Shown here: positions 28,437 through 36,820 of the stretch, piece after piece
How positions within the stretch are numbered: the stretch's first letter is position 1
Layout of the letters: each line of letters opens with the position of its first letter
NCBI RefSeq assembly: GCF_029953635.1
Contig: NZ_CP124543.1
Span: 3,637,455-3,701,454 of the forward strand
Length of the DNA stretch: 64,000 nucleotides
Direction of reading: 5' to 3'
Source: Halotia branconii CENA392
Lineage (GTDB): Bacteria > Cyanobacteriota > Cyanobacteriia > Cyanobacteriales > Nostocaceae
The notes under the pieces: generated by a model
What the model was told of the DNA's origin: nothing
The model's database searches: none
Seen by the model: the letters and a program-made list of their open reading frames with translations, nothing else
Position numbers and translations under genes: made by a program

Positions 28437-29934
28437 ACCTAGCCCCTAATCTCTCCTCCAAAGCGTCCCGTGCGTGTTCGCGGTCGTCAAAGTGGATTTT
28501 TTCTGTACCGAGAATTTGGTAATCTTCGTGACCTTTGCCAGCGAGTAAAACTCCGTCACCGGGTTGTGCTTGTAAAATAGCGGTGCGAATGGCGGTGGCG
28601 CGATCGCATATTACCATCGGCTTAACTGTATCAGGGATTCCTGACAACACATCTTGTAGAATTATTTCTGGGTCTTCAGTACGAGGATTATCTGATGTCA
28701 CTACTGCAACATCTGCTAAGTCAGCAGCAATTTTACCCATTTTAGGGCGTTTAGTGCGATCGCGATCGCCACCGCAACCAAACACGCAAATCATCTTACC
28801 AGGAATAAATGGACGTGCAGCTTTAAGCAAGTTCTCTAGACTATCTGGGGTGTGGGCATAATCAACAATCACGCTAATATCTTGCTCAGGAGCAATTTGT
28901 ACTCGTTCCATGCGTCCGGGAACTCCTGGAAACTCCGAGATTGCAGATGCTATTAATGGCAAATCTAAACCTAAGTGTAAAATTGCGCCTACCGCAGCTA
29001 AAAGATTTTCTAAATTATATTGACCAACAAGAGGCGATCGAAAGGCTGCTTCACCTTTAGGTGTATGTAACGTACCGCTGACACCGTTGGGTTGATAATT
29101 TAAATCGCTCATCCATAAATCAGCATTGTTGTCGTTGACGCTGTAACTCCAAACTTGTTGGGGATTTAACGAAGCGATTAACCGCTTACCATAGGCATCA
29201 TCAGCGTTAATAATTGCCCGTCCTTTGAGATAATCAGGGCTAAATAACAGCGCTTTGGCAGCAAAATAATCTTCCATGTCGCTGTGATAGTCTAGGTGAT
29301 CTTGGGTGAGATTACTAAATACACCTACCTCAAATTGACAACCTAAAACTCTACCTTGAGCTAAAGCGTGAGAACTTACTTCCATCACCCCAAACTCACA
29401 ACCAGCATCTACAGCTTCTGCTAGCTGCTGTTGCAATTCCACAGCAAAGGGCGTGGTGTGGACGGCAGTTTGCTCAAAACCAGCCCAACGGGTATAAAGA
29501 GTTCCCATTAAAGCCGTAGACAAATGAGCTTTAGTCAATAGAAATTCAATTAGATGGGTAGTTGTGGTTTTACCATTTGTACCAGTCACACCTACTAATT
29601 TAAGTTTTTGCCCTGGATAACCGTAAAAAGCACTGGCGATTTGGGCGCAAGCTGTAGTCATGTTATTAGCACTAATGACCACAGCCTCATCCGTAGGAGG
29701 GTTTTTTTGGGCTGCTTGGAAAGAGACAATCGCCGCCACTGCCCCCGATGCGATCGCACTTGGCCAAAATTCCCCACCATCTACCCGCGTTCCTGGCATC
29801 CCAATAAACAAATCTCCCGCACCGCAAGCGTGAGAGTTCGTTTTTAGTCCCTTAACTTCTGTATCCTCAACAGTAGGATGATTAGGCAACTGCTCAACAT
29901 TGTCTACCGCTGCTAGTAATTCCCGCAATTTCAT
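28435..29934 (-). CDS. murE: UDP-N-acetylmuramoyl-tripeptide synthetase (meso-diaminopimelate-adding)
   Basis: A 499-residue Mur ligase adding meso-diaminopimelate to UDP-MurNAc-L-Ala-D-Glu in peptidoglycan synthesis in the cytoplasm. The N-terminal UDP-binding domain is followed by the ATP loop GVTGTNGKTTTTHL and a central ligase domain with HTTPFAVELQ and EVSSHAL. The C-terminal domain carries SDNPRTEDP; DNPR marks meso-DAP rather than lysine specificity. Length is canonical. ATG at 29932-29934. It stands alone, away from other mur genes, which is common in cyanobacteria. Confidence 0.97.
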   Translation of the reverse strand: MKLRELLAAVDNVEQLPNHPTVEDTEVKGLKTNSHACGAGDLFIGMPGTRVDGGEFWPSAIASGAVAAIVSFQAAQKNPPTDEAVVISANNMTTACAQIASAFYGYPGQKLKLVGVTGTNGKTTTTHLIEFLLTKAHLSTALMGTLYTRWAGFEQTAVHTTPFAVELQQQLAEAVDAGCEFGVMEVSSHALAQGRVLGCQFEVGVFSNLTQDHLDYHSDMEDYFAAKALLFSPDYLKGRAIINADDAYGKRLIASLNPQQVWSYSVNDNNADLWMSDLNYQPNGVSGTLHTPKGEAAFRSPLVGQYNLENLLAAVGAILHLGLDLPLIASAISEFPGVPGRMERVQIAPEQDISVIVDYAHTPDSLENLLKAARPFIPGKMICVFGCGGDRDRTKRPKMGKIAADLADVAVVTSDNPRTEDPEIILQDVLSGIPDTVKPMVICDRATAIRTAILQAQPGDGVLLAGKGHEDYQILGTEKIHFDDREHARDALEERLGAR

Positions 29935-30005
29935 TTGGTGAACCTCGTCACACGTTTTCCTTGCGCTTATTCTGCATTATTTTTTTTCAAATTGGATTAA
30001 TTTTT

Positions 30006-30089
30006 ACAAGTCGCTGCATTGGCATTACAAGTCGCTGCATTGACATTACAAGTCGCTGCATTGACATTACAAGTCGCTGCATTGGCATT
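30006..30089. repeat. Four tandem 21-base repeats
   Basis: Four head-to-tail copies of ACAAGTCGCTGCATTGRCATT at 30006, 30027, 30048 and 30069, differing only at the G/A position. On the minus strand one frame would give a heptapeptide NAATCNV repeat, but that frame belongs to a mixed-composition stretch with no supporting features, so it is read as a non-coding tandem repeat upstream of murE. Confidence 0.85.
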
Positions 30090-30398
30090 GCAGGTAAACG
30101 TGTAAGGCAGCTTTAGAAGACTTGTGTTTACAGCTTTCTCTTTCCCCTTTACCAAGAAGCGGAGGGGCAGGGAGCAGGTGAGCCAGCCCGGTCTTGTTGT
30201 TCCAACAAAGAGGGACTGGCGAACCCGAAGGGGAGCAGGGGGAGCAATTCCTGCCCAAAGCCGTAGAGCAGGGCGGAACATGGGTATAAAGCCCCGCCCT
30301 TCTAGGGCGCTCGAACTTAGGCAAAGTAACAAGCTCCGTTTCAGTTTTCTCCCTTGCTCCCTGCCCCCTGCTCCCCTGCCTCTTTTGACCTTCTCTTT

Positions 30399-30528
30399 CT
30401 GATATCATTCCTAAATGTAAATCTCGGAAATTTTCAAAACTCCTGACTTGTGGAAAGATGTTTCTGTAGATTGCACAATATTCATCGACAAATTTGATGC
30501 TGGGTTTGGAACTTCTTGGTTGTGTCAT
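30399..30528 (-). pseudogene. N-terminal remnant of an IS701-type transposase
   Basis: From the ATG at 30526-30528 about 43 codons read MTQPRSSKPSIKFVDEYC, then YRNIFPQVRSFENFRDLHLG. This is the characteristic start of IS701-family DDE transposases (VDEYC..YR.LF..VRSFE). After the ISER residues the frame enters AGGGGAGCAGGG low-complexity repeats and the rest of the transposase is missing. The remnant is a 5' fragment of an insertion sequence destroyed by deletion or by repeat expansion. Confidence 0.7.
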
Positions 30529-30667
30529 CCTCCCCTGCTGGCTTACAGCCCTCTTTTGTGATTTTACTCTTCCTGGAGTGACAAAAGAAAGATAGACGAG
30601 ATGATTAATACTTATGGTTCTGAAGACGAGATTTATTTTAAATAACAATCTCAGGAAACATTAATTA

Positions 30668-31588
30668 ATGCCATATTTGACTACAACTAGCGAAATTCGT
30701 GCCGTTATTGCTAAATATACCACAGCCCAAACCCTGTGGATTGATACAGAAGTAGCTGATTATAAAAGTCGTAATCCCAGACTATCGCTCATTCAAGTAT
30801 TAGACGATCCTACAGATATGAGTGGCGATCGCGTTTACCTTTTGGATGTTCTAGATCAGCCTAGCGTGATAGCTGACTTTATTGAGCAAATTATGCTCAA
30901 TTCTACTATTGAAAAAGTATTTCATAATGCTAGTTACGATGTGAAATTACTAGGCAACAAAAAAGCTAAAAATATCACTTGTACTTTAGAAATAGCCAAA
31001 AAAATTCCTTATTATCTCTTGCCGTTACCTGATTACAAACTCCAAACTATTGCAATGGCACTATGTAATTTTAACAATATTGATAAACAAGAACAAAGTA
31101 GCAATTGGGGACAGCGGCCTTTAACTGAAGAACAAATTGAATATGCTTATTTAGACTGCATTTATCTTGCTCAAGTACACCAAAGTTTGTTAGAATTAAA
31201 AACACAAAGTAATCCTGATTCAGCAACGGAAGATTTAATAGCGTTAGGTGCAAGATATACTCAAATTGAGGAGCAATGGAAGCTGTTAAATTCAGAATTT
31301 GAGCATTTGCAAGAGCGCATGAAGAAAGCTATGCAAGCTCAAGATGTTGCAGAAACATCATTTTGTAAGTTAACTAGATACGAGCGTAAAACCGTCAAAG
31401 TGGCGTTTACAGAATTAGCAAGACTAGTACAAACACAAGATATTAGTTTAGATTTCGCCGTCACATTGACTCAAAAACTCCAAAAAGATTTAGGGCAAAA
31501 CCTGGAAGAACTATCTGTAGATATCGATAGCAGCATTGCTTGGCGGTTGACTCCTAAAACCCAGGAAAGTGATGAGGGGAATGAGTAG
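30668..31588 (+). CDS. RNase D-like 3'-5' exonuclease
   Basis: A 306-residue DEDDy exonuclease. Exo I: LWIDTEVADY (Asp and Glu). Exo II: VFHNASYDVKLL. Exo III: YAYLDCIYL, with the Tyr and Asp 4 apart. It acts on RNA 3' ends such as tRNA precursors. It is shorter than E. coli RNase D (about 375) and the C-terminal part, about 90 residues, is a helical region without a clear HRDC signature. A sister form of this size is usual in cyanobacteria. ATG at 30668-30670, preceded by AGGAAAC about 11-17 bases upstream. It is transcribed divergently from the IS701 remnant. Confidence 0.85.
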   Translation: MPYLTTTSEIRAVIAKYTTAQTLWIDTEVADYKSRNPRLSLIQVLDDPTDMSGDRVYLLDVLDQPSVIADFIEQIMLNSTIEKVFHNASYDVKLLGNKKAKNITCTLEIAKKIPYYLLPLPDYKLQTIAMALCNFNNIDKQEQSSNWGQRPLTEEQIEYAYLDCIYLAQVHQSLLELKTQSNPDSATEDLIALGARYTQIEEQWKLLNSEFEHLQERMKKAMQAQDVAETSFCKLTRYERKTVKVAFTELARLVQTQDISLDFAVTLTQKLQKDLGQNLEELSVDIDSSIAWRLTPKTQESDEGNE

Positions 31589-32240
31589 ATATTCCAGATG
31601 ACTGAAACTACAAGCTGATTTAGGTTAATTTTTCAACAATAAATTTAACCCTTCTCTGGGAGACGCTATGCGTTAAGCGTAGCTGTGCCGGAGGCTTTAT
31701 ACCGTTTTACTTTAAAGTTGATACATTTGGGCAAGCAAGGGAGGCAGGGGAAGCAGCACTTCGGCTGCGCGGCAGTTGAGTTTCGACTACGCTCAACTAC
31801 CGCGTAGTCGAAACTCAGTGACCGGAGGCAGGGGAAGTAAGAAAAGTAATTTGTATCAGTAATTTCGTGAAATGGTATTACGACTACGCTTAGGGTTAAA
31901 TTTTTAATTAAAAAAAATTCAATGATTTATTTAATTTAGCTTGCAAGTATAACAAAGAACATGATACAACATAGCGGGAGAACTAGGAAACACCTGTGAT
32001 TCATCAAGATAACTAACAGAGAATCAATGGAAAGTGAAAAGTTTTATACTTCATAATTGATTATAGAAATTTCCCGGTTGTTCTAGCAAATAAACGTTAA
32101 TTAAACCTAAAGGATATCAGGTAAATATGTCAATTGACTTGACACATCTACAAAAAGTTAGGATCAATCTTTTAGTCAAATTATTTACTAAAGATTAATT
32201 CTAATTTAATTCAGGTGTAATGGCAGTTTAGAGCAAATTT
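31589..32240. other. Repeat-rich intergenic region with 15-bp hairpin
   Basis: No gene recognised. A perfect inverted repeat, GAGTTTCGACTACGC at 31778-31792 and its complement at 31802-31816, encloses a 9-base loop. Around it are fragments of known cyanobacterial interspersed repeats (GGGAGACGCTATGCGTTAAG; GGAGGCAGGGGAAG). The last 200 bases are AT-rich and precede the TPR gene, so its promoter should be here. Confidence 0.6.
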
Positions 32241-33083
32241 ATGAAATTGCGGTTGTTTGGGCAAAAGTGGGTAAAGCTGAAAAGAATATTGACCATAGCT
32301 GTAGTTACCGCATTAAGCGCGATTATCAGCGTTTCCTGTAGTCGAGATAAACAGGTATTGGTGACAGAAATCGGAGTTAGTTCTCCTAACCGTCGTGTAG
32401 TTCAGACATCGCAAGCCGGAAAATTTTATATTCAAGCCCAAAATCAGCATCTTAAAGGCAACCCACAAGCTGCGATCGCTTCTTATGATCAAGCAATCAG
32501 CCTGAATCCTGAATATAGCGCAGCCTACAAAGGTCGGGGATTGGCTTACTTTGATACAGGAGACAAACAAAAAGCGATCGCCGACTATAATGAAGCGATT
32601 CGCCTTTCGCCCAACGATCCTGAAGCCTACAATAGTCGGGGAAATGCTCGTGCTTCGTTGGGAGATAATAGAGGAGCGATCGCCGATTATAATGAAGCAA
32701 TTCGTCTGTCGCCCAAATATGCTGAAGTCTATAATAACCGAGCAAATGCTCGCGCAGCTCAAGGAGATAGAGAAGGAGCGATCGCAGATTATAATCAAGC
32801 TATTCTTCTAGAACCGAAATATGCCATTGCCTATAACAACCGAGGCAATACTCGCGCAGCTCAAGGAGATAGACAAGGGGCAATTACAGATTACAATCAA
32901 GCCATTCGCCTTAATCCTAACTTCGGTCCTGCTTACAATAATCGGGGAAATGCTCGTGCTGAGCAAGGCGATAGACGGGGAGCGCTGCAAGACTTGAAAC
33001 AAGCCGCAGCCATCTTTCAAAGTCAAGATAACAGCGACTTGTACCAAGAAGTCATGAACAATATTAAAGAACTAGGACAGTAG
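32241..33083 (+). CDS. Exported TPR-repeat protein
   Basis: A 280-residue protein. A basic N-terminus and a hydrophobic segment (about residues 15-31) end at Cys33 in SVSC. This could be a lipoprotein site, but Ser at -3 is unusual, so a plain signal anchor is possible. Five to six consecutive 34-residue TPR units follow from about residue 60 to 265, with near-identical GDRQGAITDYNQAIRLNPN wording, showing recent internal duplication. TPRs mediate protein-protein contacts; the partner is unknown. The gene is monocistronic and ends at a palindrome shared with the convergent ArsR gene. Confidence 0.88.
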   Translation: MKLRLFGQKWVKLKRILTIAVVTALSAIISVSCSRDKQVLVTEIGVSSPNRRVVQTSQAGKFYIQAQNQHLKGNPQAAIASYDQAISLNPEYSAAYKGRGLAYFDTGDKQKAIADYNEAIRLSPNDPEAYNSRGNARASLGDNRGAIADYNEAIRLSPKYAEVYNNRANARAAQGDREGAIADYNQAILLEPKYAIAYNNRGNTRAAQGDRQGAITDYNQAIRLNPNFGPAYNNRGNARAEQGDRRGALQDLKQAAAIFQSQDNSDLYQEVMNNIKELGQ

Positions 33084-33114
33084 AAGTCTGTTCCATTAAT
33101 TTTGTGGGGCTGCG

Positions 33115-33147
33115 AGATCCCCGACTTCTTCAAGAAGTCGGGGATCT
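33115..33147. repeat. 33-base palindrome between convergent genes
   Basis: Perfect palindrome with arms AGATCCCCGACTTCTT around a central C. It lies between the TPR gene (ends 33083) and the convergent ArsR gene, whose TAG stop (complement of 33146-33148) overlaps its right arm. It is well placed as a bidirectional terminator, though T runs are absent. Same family as 8521, 26648, 37541 and 44154. Confidence 0.8.
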
Positions 33148-33487
33148 AATTACGAATTACTGTTGACTCTTGACAACTCAGCAACGGTTGTGCAGATCGC
33201 AATACTGCATCCAATAACCCTGGAAACAGCGCTTCTAAATCTTCCCTTCGCAATTGATTAATGTGTTGTGTTCCTTCTTTATGAGTCAAGACTACTCCCG
33301 ACTCACGTAAAATTTTGAAGTGATTAGACATTGTTGACTTGGCGATCGCAAAATCAAACCCGGCACAGCACTGTTCTCCCTTTGTAGCTAGCAACCGCAC
33401 GATCTCTAATCGTACTGGGTCGCCCAAAGCATACAGTACTCCTGGTAAAGAAATGTTTTTTCGGTCTGGGTGATACAAAAATCTCAT
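33146..33487 (-). CDS. ArsR-family transcriptional repressor with vicinal cysteines
   Basis: A 113-residue winged-helix ArsR/SmtB regulator: [13 protein letters not shown], then the recognition helix in [18 protein letters not shown], and a wing with [10 protein letters not shown] Cys-Cys pair in GEQCCAGF lies just before the recognition helix, roughly where metal sensors carry ELCVCDL, so thiol oxidation or metal binding may control it. A third Cys is near the C-terminus. It is divergent from a thioredoxin-led gene set, with an inverted repeat TTCGA-N5-TCGAA between them, so it most likely represses that set. Its stop lies in a palindromic repeat. Confidence 0.9.
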   Translation of the reverse strand: MRFLYHPDRKNISLPGVLYALGDPVRLEIVRLLATKGEQCCAGFDFAIAKSTMSNHFKILRESGVVLTHKEGTQHINQLRREDLEALFPGLLDAVLRSAQPLLSCQESTVIRN

Positions 33488-33525
33488 AGTTGCATTATCG
33501 CTTAAAATCGCGTATATTTTATTTA

Positions 33526-33540
33526 TTCGAGTTTATCGAA
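33526..33540. promoter_or_regulatory. Candidate ArsR operator
   Basis: Inverted repeat TTCGA (33526-33530), 5 bases, TCGAA (33536-33540), with a further AACGAA at about 33543-33548. It sits in the 79-base space between the divergent ArsR and thioredoxin genes and is the only dyad there. Assignment to ArsR is by position. Confidence 0.5.
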
Positions 33541-33566
33541 CAAACGAATTAATCAGGAGGGCAGTT

Positions 33567-33890
33567 ATGTCATCCATTACAAATGTCACAGAAGCTACTT
33601 TCAAGCAAGAAGTGTTAGAAAGTGCAATTCCCGTCTTAGTGGACTTTTGGGCTCCTTGGTGTGGCCCTTGTCGAATGGTAACTCCAGTTGTCGATGAAGT
33701 GGCTGGCGAATACGAAGGACAGGTAAAAGTGGTGAAACTGAATACAGATCAAAATCCCAACATTGCCAGTCATTATGGAATCCGCAGTATTCCTACCTTA
33801 ATGGTATTTAAAGGAGGTCGGCAAGTTGATACTGTTGTAGGGGCAGTTCCCAAAACTACCTTGAATAAGACCCTAGCACAGCATATTTAA
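33567..33890 (+). CDS. trx: Thioredoxin
   Basis: A 107-residue thioredoxin, complete and canonical: active site WCGPC at residues 31-35 (Cys32, Cys35), the buried Asp in LVDFWAPW, and the cis-Pro in [12 protein letters not shown]. Cytoplasmic protein disulfide reductase. AGGAGG lies 9-10 bases before the ATG. It is the first gene to the right of the divergent ArsR regulator and is followed by SDR, nitroreductase and methyltransferase genes, which suggests an inducible redox or xenobiotic response. Close to m-type thioredoxins. Confidence 0.95.
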   Translation: MSSITNVTEATFKQEVLESAIPVLVDFWAPWCGPCRMVTPVVDEVAGEYEGQVKVVKLNTDQNPNIASHYGIRSIPTLMVFKGGRQVDTVVGAVPKTTLNKTLAQHI

Positions 33891-34089
33891 TCGGTAGGAG
33901 TGGAGAGTGGGGAGCAGAGAGAAAAGGACAAGGGGCAGGGAGCAGGGGGCAGGGAGAAAGATTAGAGATTAGGTACAACTACAACAAATTCAAAGCATTT
34001 TATTAACTCCCCTCCGCACCCCGCACCCTGCTCCTCTGCCTCTTTCCCATGCCCCATGCCCATTTCTAAAATTTTAAGGAAAAAGCAAA

Positions 34090-34884
34090 ATGGACTTAAA
34101 ATTACAGGGTAAATCCGCGCTGGTGAGTGGCTCAACCGCAGGGATTGGGTTAGCGATCGCCCAAGCACTAGCACAAGAAGGAGCATCGGTAATTGTCAAT
34201 GGTCGATCTGAGCAACGAGTAGCACAGGCGATTGATCAAATTAAGCAAAGTACACCTGAGGCCAAAATTTCTGGCGTTGTAGCTGATTTAGGAACAAAAG
34301 CAGGAGTAGAGCAACTTCTTGGGGATATTCCTCAGATAGATATCTTAATCAACAATTTGGGTATTTACGAGCCAAAAGCATTTTCAGACATTACTGACGA
34401 GGAATGGTTAAACATATTTGAGGTTAACGTCCTCAGTGGTATACGCTTGAGTCGTAAATATTTGCAACCCATGCTGGAGCAAGACTGGGGGCGAATAATT
34501 TTTATCTCTAGTGAATCTGGTCTGCAAATTCCTGTTGAAATGATTCACTACGGCATGACTAAAACGGCTCAACTAGCTATTTCGCGGGGTTTAGCAGAAA
34601 TGACTATTGGTAGTGGAGTCACTGTTAACTCCGTTCTACCAGGGCCAACTCGCTCGGAAGGTGTTGAGGATTTTATTACTAATATGGCGCGAGAGCGCAG
34701 TATTAGTGCTGCTAAAGTTGAGGCGGAGTTTTTTCAAAATGTGCGTCCTAGTTCTCTCATCCAACGCTTCGCTACTAATGAAGAAGTTGCAGCAATGGTG
34801 GTATACCTTTGCAGTCCTTTATCTTCAGCAACTAACGGCGCAGCTTTGCGGGTAGATGGTGGCGTTGTTCGAGCAATTGTTTAA
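34090..34884 (+). CDS. Short-chain dehydrogenase/reductase
   Basis: A 264-residue classical SDR: cofactor loop SGSTAGIG, basic NGRSEQRV after strand 2 (NADP preference likely), NNLG after strand 4, Ser in ISSESG, Tyr154 and Lys158 in YGMTK, and a full C-terminal Rossmann extension ending in LRVDGGVVRAIV. The substrate is unknown. About 200 bases of low-complexity repeats separate it from thioredoxin, and it is 42 bases before the nitroreductase, so the latter two are likely co-transcribed. Confidence 0.92.
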   Translation: MDLKLQGKSALVSGSTAGIGLAIAQALAQEGASVIVNGRSEQRVAQAIDQIKQSTPEAKISGVVADLGTKAGVEQLLGDIPQIDILINNLGIYEPKAFSDITDEEWLNIFEVNVLSGIRLSRKYLQPMLEQDWGRIIFISSESGLQIPVEMIHYGMTKTAQLAISRGLAEMTIGSGVTVNSVLPGPTRSEGVEDFITNMARERSISAAKVEAEFFQNVRPSSLIQRFATNEEVAAMVVYLCSPLSSATNGAALRVDGGVVRAIV

Positions 34885-34926
34885 TTAATTTTTCACGCTT
34901 ATTACTAACATTATCAGGAGAATCTC

Positions 34927-35589
34927 ATGAGTCCTACCACCCAAATTCAAGCTTTAGATGTACCCAAGGCGATCGCCCAGCGTCGTTCTATTAAAACTTT
35001 TAAAACAGATCCTATAGCCCCAGAATTACTCAAGCAACTAGTAGAGTTGACTGTGGCAGCACCCAGCAGTTTTAATATCCAAGATTGGCAGATTATTCTT
35101 GTGCAAGATGAGGCGCAAAAAGCCGCACTAGCAGCAGCATCTTGGAATCAACAGCAAATTGTCCAAGCACCTGTTACCTTTGTTTTTGCGGCTGATCCGA
35201 ATGCAGGTGAGCAAGACTTAACCCCGATTTTAGAGCAAGGACTGCAAACAGGGGCATGGAATGAAAATACAGTCAACTACTTTAAAAACGCCGTTCCCCA
35301 ATTCCAAGAAAACTTGGGCGACAAGCGGCGGGAATATGCAATTAAAGATGCCATGATTGCTGCCACACATTTAGTCTTAGCCGCCGAAAGTTTGGGCTTA
35401 TCTACCTGCTTTATGAATGGCTGGATAGAAGAGCAAGTGAAAGCAGTAATTGGTGCAGAAAATTCCGATTTAGCGATCGCCGTTTTAGTACCTGTCGGCT
35501 ATGCAGCAGAACCGCGGCTGAATCCGGGGCGTTTGCCATTTTCTTACAATGTCTCTGTAGATAAAGTTGGCAATTCTTATGAAAGTTGA
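34927..35589 (+). CDS. Nitroreductase-family flavoprotein
   Basis: A 220-residue FMN-dependent oxidoreductase of the nitroreductase superfamily. FMN contacts: RRSIKTFKTDPI near residue 18, then APSSFNIQDWQ near 50; the C-terminal half has VLVPVGYAAE typical of the family. It reduces nitro compounds, quinones or similar electrophiles using NAD(P)H. CAGGAG lies 7-8 bases upstream of the ATG. The methyltransferase ATG at 35579 overlaps its last codons, so the two are translationally coupled. Confidence 0.92.
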   Translation: MSPTTQIQALDVPKAIAQRRSIKTFKTDPIAPELLKQLVELTVAAPSSFNIQDWQIILVQDEAQKAALAAASWNQQQIVQAPVTFVFAADPNAGEQDLTPILEQGLQTGAWNENTVNYFKNAVPQFQENLGDKRREYAIKDAMIAATHLVLAAESLGLSTCFMNGWIEEQVKAVIGAENSDLAIAVLVPVGYAAEPRLNPGRLPFSYNVSVDKVGNSYES

Positions 35590-36343
35590 TTTTGGTGCAA
35601 CCGTTGACGATTATGCCAAACATCGCCCAGGTTTTCCCAGTTCCTTATTTGACAAACTCTTAGAATTTGGTATTGGTTTACCTGGGCAAAATCTTGTTGA
35701 TCTTGGTACAGGTACAGGAACACTAGCACGCAACTTTGCAGCTAGAGGTTGCAATGTCATTGGCATAGATCCATCCGCAGCTATGCTCAAACAAGCACAG
35801 CAACTCGACCACTCAGACCAAATAGATTATCGTTTAGGAACTGCTGAAAATACTGGCTTACCAGATGCTAGTGCTGATGTAGTCACAGCCGGACAGTGTT
35901 GGCATTGGTTTGATCGTCCACAAACTGTACAAGAAGTGGCTAGGATTTTAAGATCAAATGGCTTGATAGCGATCGCCCATTTTGATTGGATACCTCTCAA
36001 AGGGAATGTAGTTGAAGCCACAGAACAACTCATAGAAGCTCATAATCCGGCATGGAATTTGGGCGGAAGTTATGGTTTGTATCCCCAATGGTTAAAAGAC
36101 ATTGCTGAAGCAGGATTTTGCGAAATCCAGACATTTTCTTATGATGTATTTGTGCCTTTTACACACGAAGCTTGGCGGGGGCGCATTCGTGCTAGTGCTG
36201 GAGTTAAAGCCAGTTTGACATTAGATAAAGTAGCAGCATTTGACCAAGAATTAGCGGCATTACTCCAAGCAAAATATCCTACACCTGTGCTTGAGGTACA
36301 TCATCGAGTTTTCGCTGCAATCGCCAAATTACCGCATTCATGA
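35579..36343 (+). CDS. SAM-dependent methyltransferase, class I
   Basis: A 254-residue protein. The SAM motif I is LVDLGTGTGTLARNF, motif II is near GIDPSAAML, and motif IV/post-I carries the acidic GTAENTGLPDASADVV and GQCWHWFD. Related to UbiE/Methyltransf_11 enzymes; the acceptor substrate is unknown. The start is the ATG at 35579-35581, overlapping the nitroreductase stop by 11 bases, rather than a TTG twelve bases earlier. End of the ArsR-linked set (trx, SDR, nitroreductase, methyltransferase). Confidence 0.9.
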   Translation: MKVDFGATVDDYAKHRPGFPSSLFDKLLEFGIGLPGQNLVDLGTGTGTLARNFAARGCNVIGIDPSAAMLKQAQQLDHSDQIDYRLGTAENTGLPDASADVVTAGQCWHWFDRPQTVQEVARILRSNGLIAIAHFDWIPLKGNVVEATEQLIEAHNPAWNLGGSYGLYPQWLKDIAEAGFCEIQTFSYDVFVPFTHEAWRGRIRASAGVKASLTLDKVAAFDQELAALLQAKYPTPVLEVHHRVFAAIAKLPHS

Positions 36344-36489
36344 AAACTCTATCCACAACGGGATAAAGTTTTGTCAGTGGTCAGTGGTTAGTAGTCAGTA
36401 GTAAGGGACTTTCAACCCAAGTACTGCAAAAAAGCGATTATGCTCGTTCGTAGCGATAATTAAACTAGGAAGTAATTTCAGTATTATTT

Positions 36490-36807
36490 ATGGAAGCTCA
36501 AAGTTTGGGAAACAATAAAAATCAAATACTACCATTACTAACAGAGGTTGACACAGAAGAGTTGCAAGGCGTTGTGCAGGTGTTAGCAAATATAACTAAG
36601 CTCCCTGTTGAAGTGGTTAAGCCACATTTGGATGCATTGCTTGAGCAGTTGATGAAATCAAAACAAAAGCAACCATTTTATAAAACTGCAACGGCTCTTG
36701 AGTGGATAACAGCTTTTCAAGAATGGGCAGAGAGCCATAGGCGAGATACGCCTTTACTATCAGAGTATGCTTTGAGTCGGACAGGAATATACGATGATGA
36801 TAACTAA
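36490..36807 (+). CDS. Hypothetical small protein (105 aa)
   Basis: Family not named with certainty. The C-terminal half (about residues 59-105) has a TATALEWITAFQEWAESH pattern followed by PLLSEYALSR and an acidic end. The same pattern is, from memory, common among small orphan proteins of cyanobacteria, some lying next to toxin genes. The N-terminal half is helical. It may be an orphan antitoxin, but no toxin gene adjoins; the next gene 13 bases downstream is a glutathione transferase. ATG at 36490. Confidence 0.65.
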   Translation: MEAQSLGNNKNQILPLLTEVDTEELQGVVQVLANITKLPVEVVKPHLDALLEQLMKSKQKQPFYKTATALEWITAFQEWAESHRRDTPLLSEYALSRTGIYDDDN

Positions 36808-36820
36808 CAACTAATAACCG

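Noticed and set aside
30290-30312. Short imperfect palindrome CGCCCT-TCT-AGGGCG resembling the end of an IS200/IS605 element
   Set aside because: Only a 6-bp stem, no transposase or TnpB remnant beside it; too weak to call.
29997-30332. Frame encoding NAATCNV heptapeptide repeats
   Set aside because: Created by the 21-base tandem repeat; no start signal, no conserved part, and it overlaps other repeats.
30067-30648. 193-codon open frame on the minus strand across the IS701 remnant
   Set aside because: Only about 43 codons (30399-30528) resemble a known protein; the rest is low-complexity repeat and tandem-repeat DNA.
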